DNA of 64,000 nt from Ascidiaceihabitans sp034111945 (GTDB lineage Bacteria; Pseudomonadota; Alphaproteobacteria; Rhodobacterales; Rhodobacteraceae), in contig JBLHSG010000004.1 of assembly GCA_047626725.1 (NCBI GenBank), positions 82,078-146,077 of the forward strand. The letters run 5' to 3'. The notes beneath the pieces are model-generated. The model worked only from the letters and a program-made list of their open reading frames with translations, did not search any database and was not told where the DNA came from. This document shows positions 36,381-46,580 of the stretch, in pieces. The position numbers were made by a program, and so were the translations under genes. Position 1 is the stretch's first letter, and each line of letters opens with the position of its first letter.

Positions 36381-38635
36381 TAGCCCACCTGACACGCTGC
36401 CAAAACGGCCATATTCAGAATGTCATTCGCAGTCGAGCTGGTCGAACACACTTGGATTGATCCATCGACACCAGACAGGATCGGACCAATCACCGTTGCC
36501 CCACCCATTTCCTGCATCAATTTCACAGAAATACTGGCCGAGTGACGTGCTGGAACAACCAGAATATTCGCAGGTCCGGTCAAACGTGAAAACGGATACT
36601 GGCCTTGGGCTTTTTCATTCAGGGCAACGTCGACTGTCATCTCGCCTTCGTATTCGAAATCAACGCCACGCTGGTCAAGAACCTTAGGCGCAAGATGCAT
36701 TTTTTCCGCCCGCTCGGACACTGGGTACCCGAATGTCGAAAAGCTAACAAACGCCACGCGCGGCTCTAGCCCCATATCGCGCGCAACAACGGCGGCGCGT
36801 TCAGCAATGTTGGCAAGATCATGTTCGTCCGGCCATTCGTGCACCAGCGTATCGGCCATAAATACGATCCGACCTTTGTGAAGCAACGCAGTAATCCCCG
36901 CCGCGCCATTCGCAGTATCCGCATCAAACACGTGATTGATGCGTTCCAAAACATGCGCAGATTTGCGGGTCACGCCAGTTACCAAACCATCGCCATGACC
37001 ATGCGCCAACATCAATGCGGAAAACACGTGACGGTCACGCGCGGCAAGGCGATGAATGTCAGCACGATCAAAACCTTTGCGTTGCAGGCGATCGTATAGG
37101 AACGACTTATAAGTCTCTAAATGGGTAGTATTGGCCGCATTCACAACTTCAAGCTCTCGCACAGCGTCGCCAAGGCCGGCTTCTTCCAGCTTTTCTTTAA
37201 CGTCTGCTTGGCGCCCGACAACAAGCGCTTTGCCCAGACCGGACCGCTGATACATCACAGCCGCGCGCAGAACACGAGGATCATCACCTTCGGCAAAAAT
37301 CATTCGCGCTTGGGCTGAACGTGCGCGTGTATTTAGGCCATGCAAAATGCTCGCTGTTGGGTCCATTCGCGATTTCAGCGACATCTCGTACGCTTCCATA
37401 TCGATGATCGGACGGCGGGCGGCACCAGTGTCCATACCTGCGCGCGCGACAGCTGGCGGGATACGGTGAATCAGGCGCGGGTCAAACGGCGTTGGGATAA
37501 TGTAATCGCGACCAAACGTCAGATTCTTACCATACGCCAAGGCCACCTCATCAGGCACATCTTCGCGCGCTAGGTTTGCCAACGCGTGGGCACAAGCGAT
37601 CTTCATTTCGTCGTTGATCGCACGCGCGTTGATGTCTAGCGCGCCGCGAAACAGGTAGGGGAAGCCCAAAACGTTGTTCACTTGGTTCGGATAATCGCTT
37701 CGCCCAGTGGCGACGATTGCGTCCATGCGGACTTCGTGCGCTTCTTCGGGTGTGATTTCGGGATCGGGGTTCGCCATCGCAAAGATAACCGGATTATCAG
37801 CCATGCTGGCAACCATCGCCGGGGTCACGGCACCTTTGGCCGACACGCCAAGAAACACGTCGCAGCCTTTCATCGCATCGTCCAATGTGCGCGCTTCGGT
37901 TTTTACGGCATGCGCAGATTTCCATTGGTTCATACCTTCGCTACGGCCCTGATAAATCACGCCTTTGGTGTCGCACATAATGCAATTGTCGTAACGCGCG
38001 CCCATAGATTTAAGCAGTTCAAGACAGGCAATGCCCGCAGCACCGGCGCCATTCAGCACGATTTTAACGTCTTCGATCTTTTTATTCGACAGATGTAGCG
38101 CATTGATCAAACCGGCCGCACAAATAACCGCGGTACCGTGTTGGTCATCGTGAAAGACCGGAATGTCCATTTCCTCTTTCAAACGCTGCTCGATGATAAA
38201 GCACTCAGGCGCCTTGATATCCTCGAGGTTAATGCCGCCAAATGTCGGGCCCATCAGGCGCACAGCCTTGCAAAATTCATCAGGATCTTCGGTGTCGAGT
38301 TCGATGTCGATACTGTTTACGTCAGCAAAGCGTTTGAACAAAACGGCCTTGCCCTCCATGACTGGTTTCGATCCTAATGCGCCCAAATTGCCCAAACCAA
38401 GTACCGCGGTACCGTTCGAAATGACCGCGACCAAGTTGCCTTTGTTGGTGTAATCATACGCCAGTTCCGGGTTCTCGGCGATCGCGAGACACGGGACAGC
38501 AACACCAGGCGAATACGCCAGCGACAAATCGCGTTGCGTGTTCATTGGCACAGTCGCCGTTATCTCGAATTTACCGGGCGTCGGCTCGAGGTGAAAGGCG
38601 AGCGCGTCTTCATCGGTAACTTTGGTATTGGACAT
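36380..38635 (-). CDS. maeB: NADP-dependent malic enzyme with C-terminal phosphotransacetylase-like domain
   Basis: 751 residues from ATG 38635. Oxidative decarboxylation of malate to pyruvate with NADPH formation. Malic enzyme part (about 1-430): SLAYSPGVAVPC, VFHDDQHGTAVI and GAGAAGIACLELL. The remaining roughly 320 residues resemble phosphate acetyltransferase (FSRLTGPANILVVPA); in this family that domain is thought to act in regulation or assembly rather than catalysis. Upstream ATG 38683 is less likely. Confidence 0.96.
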   Translation of the reverse strand: MSNTKVTDEDALAFHLEPTPGKFEITATVPMNTQRDLSLAYSPGVAVPCLAIAENPELAYDYTNKGNLVAVISNGTAVLGLGNLGALGSKPVMEGKAVLFKRFADVNSIDIELDTEDPDEFCKAVRLMGPTFGGINLEDIKAPECFIIEQRLKEEMDIPVFHDDQHGTAVICAAGLINALHLSNKKIEDVKIVLNGAGAAGIACLELLKSMGARYDNCIMCDTKGVIYQGRSEGMNQWKSAHAVKTEARTLDDAMKGCDVFLGVSAKGAVTPAMVASMADNPVIFAMANPDPEITPEEAHEVRMDAIVATGRSDYPNQVNNVLGFPYLFRGALDINARAINDEMKIACAHALANLAREDVPDEVALAYGKNLTFGRDYIIPTPFDPRLIHRIPPAVARAGMDTGAARRPIIDMEAYEMSLKSRMDPTASILHGLNTRARSAQARMIFAEGDDPRVLRAAVMYQRSGLGKALVVGRQADVKEKLEEAGLGDAVRELEVVNAANTTHLETYKSFLYDRLQRKGFDRADIHRLAARDRHVFSALMLAHGHGDGLVTGVTRKSAHVLERINHVFDADTANGAAGITALLHKGRIVFMADTLVHEWPDEHDLANIAERAAVVARDMGLEPRVAFVSFSTFGYPVSERAEKMHLAPKVLDQRGVDFEYEGEMTVDVALNEKAQGQYPFSRLTGPANILVVPARHSASISVKLMQEMGGATVIGPILSGVDGSIQVCSTSSTANDILNMAVLAACQVG

Positions 38636-38768
38636 GGCGATATTTTCCCTTTGTGCGTCCAAGCCTCTTAGCTCTTTGTTCACCTTGTCTCAACCGTCAT
38701 GCGGTTTGTGGGTTTAAGTGCCGCGCCCCACTTTGTAAGGTTTTATGGAATTTACCGGGGGATATTCC

Positions 38769-41399
38769 ATGACCGTCACGCCCATGATGGCGCAATATCT
38801 CGAAATCAAAGCCGCGCATCCCGATGCGTTGCTGTTTTACCGTATGGGTGATTTCTACGAGATGTTCTTTGATGACGCAGTGAATGCTGCTGAGGCCTTG
38901 GATATCGCACTGACAAAACGCGGTAAACACGATGGTGCGGATATCCCGATGTGTGGTGTTCCCGTTCATGCGGCCGAAGGGTATTTGCTAACTCTGATCC
39001 GCAAAGGGTTTCGTGTTGGTGTTTGCGAGCAATTGGAAACCCCTGCAGAAGCGAAAAAGCGTGGTGGTAAAACGATCGTAAAACGGGACGTCGTGCGTTT
39101 GGTCACCCCCGGCACATTGACAGAAGACAGCTTGCTAGAAGCGCGGCGTCACAATTACCTAGCCGCCTTTGCCGAAGTTCGTGATCAGGCAGCGCTGGCT
39201 TGGGTCGACATATCGACTGGTGCGTTTCATGTGATGAAGGCGAACAGAACCAGATTAGGTCCGGAATTGGCTAGGCTGGCTCCGTCCGAGTTGGTCGTTT
39301 CCGAGGCGCAGGAGCACGAATTAGGCCAATTAGTCTCTGATTTTTCGATTCCAGTGACCGGTTTGTCACGCGCATCTTTTGATAGCACATCTGGCGAAAA
39401 GCGGATTTGCGACTTGTTTGGTGTCAGCACGCTAGACGCCTATGGCACCTTTGATCGGGGTGAGGTCGCGGCCATGGGTGCGATCATTGAATACCTCCAC
39501 CTAACGCAAAAGGGCAAACTGCCGCTGATGCAACCACCGCGGCAGGAAACGCATTTGCGGTCCGTGCAAATCGATGCTGCCACACGTCGTAATTTGGAAC
39601 TAAGCCAAGCACTGTCTGGCGGGCGTGCCGGATCGCTGCTGTCTGTCATTGATCAGACTGTAACGTCGGGTGGCGCGCGATTGTTAGAACGCCGTTTGGC
39701 GGGTCCATCACGCGTATTAGAGACGATTCATGATCGTTTAGACGCAGTTTCGCATGCCTGCGAAAACAATCGAATGACCGAGGAGCTGCGCGGCCAATTG
39801 CGCAAAGTTCCAGATCTTGATCGCGCCCTGTCCCGGCTCTCCTTGGATCGAGGAGGTCCGCGTGATTTGACGGCCATTCGCAATGGATTGGCAGAGGCAG
39901 CACTCATCGCGCAAAACGGGATGGGCGATGCACCGTCATTGCTAAGCTCGGCCTTGAACGATTTGACGGGTCACGATGACCTTATTGATCTGCTCGATCA
40001 AGCGTTGGTTGCCGAGCCACCACTTTTGGCCAGAGACGGTGGATTTATTGCGCCGCAGTACGAAACAGAATTGGACGAGGCGCGTCAGTTGCGGGACGAA
40101 GGACGTAGCGTTATCGCCAAAATGCAGCAAGAATTCGTCTCTATTACAGGAATTTCGACCCTAAAGATCAAACACAACAACGTCCTTGGCTATTTCATTG
40201 AAACAACAGCGACACACGCCGACAAGATGTTGTCGACGCCGCTAAATGAGACATTCATTCACCGCCAGACGACTGCAAATCAGGTGCGCTTTACCACTGT
40301 TGAATTGTCGGAAATGGAAACCAAAATCCTGAACGCAGGCAATCACGCGCTGGAGATTGAAAAACGGCTCTATGAGAGCCTAAAGCGTGCAATTTTGGGT
40401 CAAGCGCCGTTGATCAACCAAACGTCACGCGCGTTGGCGGAAATCGATTTGGCGACCTCGCTTGCGCATCTGGCCCGCGCCCAAGACTGGTGCAAACCCA
40501 AAGTCGATGACAGTCGCGCGTTTGATATCGTTGGCGGACGCCATCCTGTCGTCGAAAAGGCGCTGCGCGACCAATCGGGGCAACCATTCATCGCAAATGA
40601 CTGTAACCTTAGCGCAGATGAAACTGCGAACATCTGGTTGCTGACCGGTCCCAACATGGCGGGTAAATCGACGTTTCTACGCCAGAACGCACTGATCGCT
40701 CTGCTTGCTCAGATGGGCAGCTACGTTCCTGCCACGTCCGCGCACATCGGCATGATTAGCCAGCTGTTCAGTCGCGTAGGTGCATCAGACGATTTGGCCC
40801 GCGGTAGATCAACATTCATGGTCGAGATGGTGGAAACTGCCGCGATCCTTAATCAAGCTGACGAACATGCGCTAGTAATACTGGATGAAATCGGACGCGG
40901 CACGGCGACGTACGATGGCTTGTCGATCGCTTGGGCGACGCTTGAACACCTGCACGATGTCAACAAATCGCGCGCGTTGTTTGCGACGCACTATCACGAA
41001 ATGACCGCGTTGTCGGCCAAGCTAGAAGGCGTTGATAACGCGACTGTCGCCGTCAAGGAATGGGACAACGAGATCGTATTCCTGCATGAAGTCCACAAAG
41101 GTGCTGCGGATCGGTCTTATGGCGTGCAGGTCGCGCAATTGGCTGGTTTGCCCGAAGCTGTGATTGCGCGGGCGCGAGTGGTTTTGGAAGCCTTGGAAAA
41201 AGGTGAGCGCGAAGGCGGCGTGGCGCAAAAGACATTGATCGATGATCTGCCGCTGTTTTCTGCCACGCCTGCCCCGCTGCCTGTCAAAATTCAGGAATCG
41301 CCGGCGATGGATTTGCTGGATGGCATCCTTCCGGACGAATTGACCCCACGCCAAGCGCTAGACCTGATGTACAAACTAAAAGAGGCGGCCAAAATCTGA
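38769..41399 (+). CDS. mutS: DNA mismatch repair ATPase MutS
   Basis: 876 residues from ATG 38769, preferred over 38745 because GGGGGAT lies seven bases upstream. Recognises mismatches. The mismatch-binding Phe-X-Glu is visible (MGDFYEMFFDDA); Walker A GPNMAGKST, Walker B LVILDEIGRGTATYDG and the C-terminal helix-turn-helix are intact. mutL is not in the window. It is divergent from maeB and ends in a strong terminator shared with grpE. Confidence 0.98.
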   Translation: MTVTPMMAQYLEIKAAHPDALLFYRMGDFYEMFFDDAVNAAEALDIALTKRGKHDGADIPMCGVPVHAAEGYLLTLIRKGFRVGVCEQLETPAEAKKRGGKTIVKRDVVRLVTPGTLTEDSLLEARRHNYLAAFAEVRDQAALAWVDISTGAFHVMKANRTRLGPELARLAPSELVVSEAQEHELGQLVSDFSIPVTGLSRASFDSTSGEKRICDLFGVSTLDAYGTFDRGEVAAMGAIIEYLHLTQKGKLPLMQPPRQETHLRSVQIDAATRRNLELSQALSGGRAGSLLSVIDQTVTSGGARLLERRLAGPSRVLETIHDRLDAVSHACENNRMTEELRGQLRKVPDLDRALSRLSLDRGGPRDLTAIRNGLAEAALIAQNGMGDAPSLLSSALNDLTGHDDLIDLLDQALVAEPPLLARDGGFIAPQYETELDEARQLRDEGRSVIAKMQQEFVSITGISTLKIKHNNVLGYFIETTATHADKMLSTPLNETFIHRQTTANQVRFTTVELSEMETKILNAGNHALEIEKRLYESLKRAILGQAPLINQTSRALAEIDLATSLAHLARAQDWCKPKVDDSRAFDIVGGRHPVVEKALRDQSGQPFIANDCNLSADETANIWLLTGPNMAGKSTFLRQNALIALLAQMGSYVPATSAHIGMISQLFSRVGASDDLARGRSTFMVEMVETAAILNQADEHALVILDEIGRGTATYDGLSIAWATLEHLHDVNKSRALFATHYHEMTALSAKLEGVDNATVAVKEWDNEIVFLHEVHKGAADRSYGVQVAQLAGLPEAVIARARVVLEALEKGEREGGVAQKTLIDDLPLFSATPAPLPVKIQESPAMDLLDGILPDELTPRQALDLMYKLKEAAKI

Positions 41400-41431
41400 C
41401 CGCCTCCGTTAGAAAAACTGTAACAGTTTTT
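41382..41431. terminator. Double-hairpin terminator between mutS and grpE
   Basis: First hairpin GAGGCGG/CCGCCTC (41382-41406), overlapping the mutS stop region. Then the near-perfect palindrome AAAAACTGTAACAGTTTTT (41413-41431), whose right arm runs into the grpE stop codon. The flanking A and T runs suit termination in both directions. Confidence 0.8.
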
Positions 41432-41993
41432 AGCTTTTTGGCATCGATGACACGCCAACCTGCGCAGGGCGCAACAGACGATCATGCAACATGAAACCTT
41501 CTGCCGCGACTTGAATAATATCGCCTGCTTGGGTGTCAGGAACCGGGGCCTCGAACATCGCTTGGTGCATTTGCGGGTCGAATTTCTCACCAACCACTGG
41601 CGCGATAACGACGATACCGTGCTTGCCAAAAACGCTAACCAATTCGCGCATCGTCAGCTCGATACCCTCTAACAAGGGGCCAGCAACGGCGCGCTGTTCA
41701 TCGGTGATGGTTTCGAGCGCACGTTTCATGTTGTCGTAAACCGGCAGCATATCGCGCGCCAATTTTGATCCGCCATAATTTTCGGCCTCACGACGATCCT
41801 TATCCGACCGCTTACGTGCATTTTCAGCATCGGCAAGCGCGCGCATAAAGCGGTCTTTTAGCTCATCGCGTTCGGCGCGGACTGTATCCAGTTCCAGCGC
41901 TTCGTCGTCGATTTCCATCATGTCATCGGCGTATTCTTCTGCCTCTGCATTTGCGAGGTCATCCAGAAAGTCATTGTTCTCTTGGTCAGCCAT
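41430..41993 (-). CDS. grpE: Nucleotide exchange factor GrpE
   Basis: 187 residues. ADP/ATP exchange factor for DnaK. An acidic N-terminus (1-40) precedes the long dimerisation helix (TVRAERDELKDRFMRALADA), and the C-terminal beta domain has GEKFDPQMHQAM. The gene follows hrcA by nine bases, the usual heat-shock pairing. dnaK and dnaJ are not in the window. Confidence 0.96.
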   Translation of the reverse strand: MADQENNDFLDDLANAEAEEYADDMMEIDDEALELDTVRAERDELKDRFMRALADAENARKRSDKDRREAENYGGSKLARDMLPVYDNMKRALETITDEQRAVAGPLLEGIELTMRELVSVFGKHGIVVIAPVVGEKFDPQMHQAMFEAPVPDTQAGDIIQVAAEGFMLHDRLLRPAQVGVSSMPKS

Positions 41994-42002
41994 TCTTCAC
42001 CT

Positions 42003-43070
42003 CTAACTCCGGTTCGACAACATTTTGCCAACCAGTTGCGCCGTGTAATCAACGATCGGCACGATACGTCCATAATTCAGCCGCGTCGGACCAATGACGC
42101 CAACTGCGCCAATGATCTTGCGATCAGCGTTCATATAAGGGGAAACGACCAAAGAGGAACCCGAAAGTGAAAAAAGTTTGTTCTCAGAACCAATAAAAAT
42201 GCGCACACCGTCGCCACCCTCGGTCAATTCAAGGAATTCCGAGATATCACGTTTGCGTTCGAGGTCGTCAAACAGGGTTCTGATGCGGTCCAAATCGGCA
42301 TCTTCTGTCGCTGATTCCAACAAATTTGAACGGCCACGCACGATCAAACGCTCAGAATGTTCGCCCTCGTCGGCCCAAACGGCCAACCCGTCTTCGACCA
42401 AGGCGCGCGCGAGCACATCAATTTCCTGACGGCGCCGCGAAATTTCAGATTGGATAACGCCACGTACATCAGACAGCGTGCGTCCCTCGATCAAGGAATT
42501 CAGAAAATTGGCCGCTTCGCGCATCGAACTGGGGGTTTGCCCCGGCGGCGGCGTGAACAATCGGTTTTCGACGTGACCATCTGCAAACACCAAAACCACC
42601 AAGGCACGATCAGCCGCCAAAGATACAAATTCGATGTGCTTTATCGGGGCTTCGTGTTTTGGCGTCAAAACCAAGGACGCGCCATGCGTCACCCCGGACA
42701 ATGCGGATCCAACCCGATCCAACAATCCACCCACATCGCTTTCGTTTCGGCCAAGCGTCGCGTCAATCTTTTCACGGTCCGTGTCGTCAGGCACGCCGAC
42801 TTCCATCAAACCATCTACGAACATCCGCAAACCCGCCTGCGTCGGAATACGCCCCGCGCTGACATGGGGACTGTCCAAAAGGCCCATGTATTCTAGATCC
42901 TGCATCACGTTCCGGATCGTAGCCGCGCTGACCTTTTCGCTGAAATCACGGGTCAACGTGCGCGACCCAACCGGATCACCGTTTTCCAAATACCCCTCGA
43001 CCACGCGGCGAAACACCTCGCGCGAGCGGTCATTCATCTGTTCCAAGGTGCTGGGTATCTCTGACATCAT
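42003..43070 (-). CDS. hrcA: Heat-shock repressor HrcA
   Basis: 355 residues from the first of tandem ATGs (43070/43067), with AGGA five bases upstream. The N-terminal winged helix (RVVEGYLENGDPVGSRTLTR, then SAATIRNVMQDLE) binds CIRCE operators, and the rest is the HrcA dimerisation domain. It is divergent from rph across 112 bases. I looked for a CIRCE inverted repeat there and did not see one, so its targets (probably groESL) lie elsewhere. Confidence 0.95.
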   Translation of the reverse strand: MMSEIPSTLEQMNDRSREVFRRVVEGYLENGDPVGSRTLTRDFSEKVSAATIRNVMQDLEYMGLLDSPHVSAGRIPTQAGLRMFVDGLMEVGVPDDTDREKIDATLGRNESDVGGLLDRVGSALSGVTHGASLVLTPKHEAPIKHIEFVSLAADRALVVLVFADGHVENRLFTPPPGQTPSSMREAANFLNSLIEGRTLSDVRGVIQSEISRRRQEIDVLARALVEDGLAVWADEGEHSERLIVRGRSNLLESATEDADLDRIRTLFDDLERKRDISEFLELTEGGDGVRIFIGSENKLFSLSGSSLVVSPYMNADRKIIGAVGVIGPTRLNYGRIVPIVDYTAQLVGKMLSNRS

Positions 43071-43182
43071 CGAGTTCCTAAGGTTATACGCACTAGATGG
43101 CCTCGCCAAACAAAGGTCAATCAGGGTTGCATCAATACAGGGTTGGGCGGTATCTCACGTTTGAACCGAAAAAGGATATCTC

Positions 43183-43896
43183 ATGCGACCTTCAGGACGT
43201 GCTCTAGACCAAATGCGCGAAGTTTCGATTGAAACTGGATTTACCAAACACGCCGAAGGGTCCGCCCTGATCAAAATGGGCGACACGCATGTCCTGTGTA
43301 CTGCATCGATTGAACCGCGCGTACCATCGTTTATCAAAGGCTCTGGCCTAGGTTGGGTGACCGCGGAATACGGCATGCTGCCACGCGCCACGAACACCCG
43401 CATGCGTCGCGAGGCGGCATCGGGCAAGCAAGGCGGCCGCACAGTTGAAATTCAACGTCTGATCGGGCGTTCTTTGCGCGCTGGCGTTGATCGCGTCGCC
43501 TTGGGTGAACGCCAGATCACGATCGATTGCGACGTGCTGCAGGCAGATGGTGGCACGCGGTGTGCATCAATTACCGGTGGCTGGATCGCGCTGCGTTTGG
43601 CTGTGAACAAACTGATGAAAGCCGGCGATGTGATCAGTGATCCGTTGGTTGATCCCGTTGCCGCGATCAGCTGTGGGATCTACGCAGGTCAGCCCGTGCT
43701 TGATCTGGATTATCCTGAGGATTCAGAAGCTGGCGTTGACGGCAATTTCATTATGACCGGATCAAAGAAACTGATCGAAGTCCAGATGAGCGCCGAAGGT
43801 TCAGTATTTTCCCGCGACCAAATGAACCAGTTGATGGACCTGGCCGAAAAAGGCGTAGGCGAATTGGTTGAGGCCGCAAAAGCAGCAACAACATGA
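43183..43896 (+). CDS. rph: Ribonuclease PH
   Basis: 237 residues. Phosphorolytic 3'-5' exoribonuclease that trims tRNA precursors. Conserved MRPSGRALDQMREVSIETGF start, EYGMLPRATNTRMRREA, and GVDRVALGERQITIDCDVLQ with the catalytic Asp residues. It overlaps rdgB by four bases (ATGA). Confidence 0.97.
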   Translation: MRPSGRALDQMREVSIETGFTKHAEGSALIKMGDTHVLCTASIEPRVPSFIKGSGLGWVTAEYGMLPRATNTRMRREAASGKQGGRTVEIQRLIGRSLRAGVDRVALGERQITIDCDVLQADGGTRCASITGGWIALRLAVNKLMKAGDVISDPLVDPVAAISCGIYAGQPVLDLDYPEDSEAGVDGNFIMTGSKKLIEVQMSAEGSVFSRDQMNQLMDLAEKGVGELVEAAKAATT

Positions 43897-44504
43897 GCCG
43901 CAAGTTCACCGAAAACAGCATTTTGATTGCGACGCACAACGCAGGAAAACTCAAAGAAATGGGCGAACTTTTTGCCCCTTTTAACGTGTCCGTTGTTGGC
44001 GCCGCTGAAATGAAACTGGACGAACCTGAAGAAACTGAAACCACTTTTGTAGGCAACGCACGCATCAAGGCGCATGCCGCGGTAAAGGCGACTGGCCTTC
44101 CTGCCCTGTCTGATGATTCAGGTATTATTGTTGATGGTTTGGATGGCGCACCGGGTGTCTACACCGCTGATTGGGCTGAAACGCCAAATGGTCGGGACTT
44201 CATCATGGCGATGACCAAAACCCATAACCTGTTAGAAGAACGCGCCGCGCCGCATCCACGGACTGCGCGGTTCTGTTCAACGTTGGTTCTGGCCTGGCCT
44301 GATGGACACGACGAAGTATTCGAAGGCAAAGTCGAAGGCGCGTTGGTTTGGCCAATGCGCGGACAACAGGGGCATGGTTACGATCCTATGTTTGTCCCAT
44401 CTGGGTTTGATCTGACGTTCGCGGAAATGACACATGATGCCAAAAACGAAATTAGCCATCGCGCTGATGCGTTCAAAAAACTGATTGCAGGTTGTTTTGG
44501 CTGA
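43893..44504 (+). CDS. rdgB: Non-canonical purine NTP pyrophosphatase (RdgB/HAM1)
   Basis: 203 residues. Hydrolyses ITP, dITP and XTP. Motifs: IATHNAGKLKEM (T/SHNxxK), ALSDDSGIIVDGLDGAPGV, GYDPMFVPSG and ISHRADAFKKL. The second gene of rph-rdgB-hemW, a common alphaproteobacterial order. Confidence 0.96.
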   Translation: MSRKFTENSILIATHNAGKLKEMGELFAPFNVSVVGAAEMKLDEPEETETTFVGNARIKAHAAVKATGLPALSDDSGIIVDGLDGAPGVYTADWAETPNGRDFIMAMTKTHNLLEERAAPHPRTARFCSTLVLAWPDGHDEVFEGKVEGALVWPMRGQQGHGYDPMFVPSGFDLTFAEMTHDAKNEISHRADAFKKLIAGCFG

Positions 44505-45654
44505 AGATTGGCAACAGGGCGGCTTTGGCCTGTATATTCACTGGCCGTTTTGTGCTGCTAAATGCCCCTACTGCGACTTTAACAGCCATGTGTCCCGTCA
44601 GATTGACCACGATGAATGGCGCAAAGCATATTTGTTAGAACTCGCCCGCGCTGCATCAGAAACCGAAGGGCGGGTGTTACATTCTGTGTTCTTTGGCGGC
44701 GGCACACCTAGCTTGATGGATCCCGATGTTGTTGGCGATATTATCGCTGCGATCAAAACCCACTGGCCGACAGCCAACGATATGGAAATCACTCTGGAGG
44801 CCAACCCGGGGTCAGTCGAGGCCGGGCGGTTTGCTGCATTTCGCGATGCCGGCATCAACAGAATATCCATGGGCGTCCAAGCGTTAAACGACGAAGATTT
44901 GCGGCGTCTAGGTCGAATTCATACCGCAGCCGAAGCCCGCGCCGCGTTTGACATTGCACGCAGCACTTTTGATCGCGTCAGTTTTGATTTGATCTACGGG
45001 CGACAAAAACAAACATTATCCGATTGGGAAGTTGAGCTAAAACAGGCTCTAAATATGGCAATAGACCATCTTTCTTTGTACCAGTTGACCATTGAACAAG
45101 GCACGGCATTTGGGGACAGATACAACGCCGGAAAGCTTGGCGGCCTCCCAACTGACGATCTGGGTGCCGACATGTACGAAACAACACAGGACATTTGTGG
45201 CGCTGCCGGAATGCCGGCGTACGAGGTGTCCAATCATGCGCGCGACGGTGCCCAGTCACGGCACAATCTGATCTACTGGCGTTATGGTGATTATGTCGGA
45301 ATTGGCCCAGGTGCACACGGACGGTTGACCAAAAATGGCCAACGAACCGCGACAGAAGCATTCAGCAACCCGAAAAAGTGGCTCGAGCAAGCAATGACCG
45401 GTACGGCAGAAAGGCCGCGCGAACACTTAAGTGTGGAAGATCAAGCTAGCGAGTTACTCCTCATGGGCCTGCGCCTAAAAGAAGGTATTTCAATTAGCCG
45501 ATATGAAGCACTCGCGAACAAGCCGATCAATCAGGACGCGCTAGAAGAACTGTCTGAACTGGACTTGATTTTAGCGTCTGGCGATAGGTTAATCGTTAAA
45601 GATCAAGGATTTATGGTCTTGAACGGTGTTTTACGTAAGCTGCTCGAAGCCTAA
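44497..45654 (+). CDS. hemW: Radical SAM heme chaperone HemW
   Basis: 385 residues from TTG 44497, which overlaps the rdgB stop by eight bases and has AGG upstream. TTG 44485 is an alternative; no ATG fits. Radical SAM cysteines CAAKCPYC with the extra CDF, GGGTPS, and the HemW-specific HNLIYWRYGDYVGIGPGAHG are intact. The motif separates it from coproporphyrinogen oxidase HemN. It is thought to insert heme into respiratory proteins. Its stop overlaps parB's by four bases. Confidence 0.93.
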   Translation: MAEDWQQGGFGLYIHWPFCAAKCPYCDFNSHVSRQIDHDEWRKAYLLELARAASETEGRVLHSVFFGGGTPSLMDPDVVGDIIAAIKTHWPTANDMEITLEANPGSVEAGRFAAFRDAGINRISMGVQALNDEDLRRLGRIHTAAEARAAFDIARSTFDRVSFDLIYGRQKQTLSDWEVELKQALNMAIDHLSLYQLTIEQGTAFGDRYNAGKLGGLPTDDLGADMYETTQDICGAAGMPAYEVSNHARDGAQSRHNLIYWRYGDYVGIGPGAHGRLTKNGQRTATEAFSNPKKWLEQAMTGTAERPREHLSVEDQASELLLMGLRLKEGISISRYEALANKPINQDALEELSELDLILASGDRLIVKDQGFMVLNGVLRKLLEA

Positions 45655-46556
45655 ACACCGCCCAGTTTGCGGCACAGTTCGTCCAAGTCATCTAACGTGT
45701 TATAAGCAATCACCATTTGCCCAGCTTCCGCGCCAGTCTTGTGGTTTAAAACAACTTTCATACCCAAACCAGCTGATAGATCACCTTCAAGCGCTTTGGT
45801 ATCTGCGTCTTTGTCTGATTTAGTCGACTTTTTCTTACCCTCACCAAAGATGTTGGTGTCAGAACTGCTATCCTGTTCCTTTTTCACCAACGCCTCAGTC
45901 GCGCGAACGCTTAATCCGTCTCGAACAACCTGCTTGGCCAGCTCGGATGGATTGCTTGCAGTAATCAAAGCCCGGGCGTGCCCTGCGCTCAAGTCACCTT
46001 GGCGCACAAGTTCAACAACATCAGTTGGCAAATTCAACAAGCGAAGCAAGTTCGCGATATGACTGCGGCTTTTGCCGAGCGCTTCAGCCATTTTTTCCTG
46101 AGTGTGTCCGAATTTATCCATCAATTGACGGTAACCAGCGGCTTCTTCGATCGGGTTTAAATCAGCACGCTGGATGTTTTCGATAATCGCAACTTCGAGC
46201 ACTTCTGTGTCCGAAAACTGGCGGACAACAACAGGAAGTTTGTGCAAATTCGCGATCTGCGCAGCACGCCAGCGTCGTTCACCAGCGACGATTTCAAACG
46301 CATTTGGTCCGGTTTCGCGAACAATAAGGGGCTGAATAACGCCTTTTTCTTTGATCGAGGCCGCCAAATCATCCAAATTCGCCTGATCAAACAATTTTCG
46401 AGGCTGGTCAGGATTTGGCGTGATCTGTTCGATGGGCACGAATCGTTCGGCTGCAACCACACCAGTTTGCACAACGGTTTCAGTCTCTGCAACATCAGCC
46501 ATCAAAGCAGACAATCCGCGACCTAAGCCCCGTTTTCTATCTTTTTTCACTGCCAT
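45651..46556 (-). CDS. parB: Chromosome partitioning protein ParB
   Basis: 301 residues from ATG 46556. CTPase clamp that loads at parS and spreads on DNA. Box II GERRWRAAQ (92-100), the helix-turn-helix region (GKSRSHIANLLRLLNLP) and the C-terminal dimerisation segment are present. The basic N-terminus KKDRKRGLGRGLSALM is the ParA-stimulating region. Its parS sites lie 1.4-3.3 kb upstream, in rsmG and mnmG. Confidence 0.97.
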   Translation of the reverse strand: MAVKKDRKRGLGRGLSALMADVAETETVVQTGVVAAERFVPIEQITPNPDQPRKLFDQANLDDLAASIKEKGVIQPLIVRETGPNAFEIVAGERRWRAAQIANLHKLPVVVRQFSDTEVLEVAIIENIQRADLNPIEEAAGYRQLMDKFGHTQEKMAEALGKSRSHIANLLRLLNLPTDVVELVRQGDLSAGHARALITASNPSELAKQVVRDGLSVRATEALVKKEQDSSSDTNIFGEGKKKSTKSDKDADTKALEGDLSAGLGMKVVLNHKTGAEAGQMVIAYNTLDDLDELCRKLGGV

Positions 46557-46580
46557 TGTTTGCCTCGCTTTCAAGATCAC

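Noticed and set aside
43071..43182. Possible CIRCE element between hrcA and rph
   Set aside because: No TTAGCACTC/GAGTGCTAA arms found on either strand.
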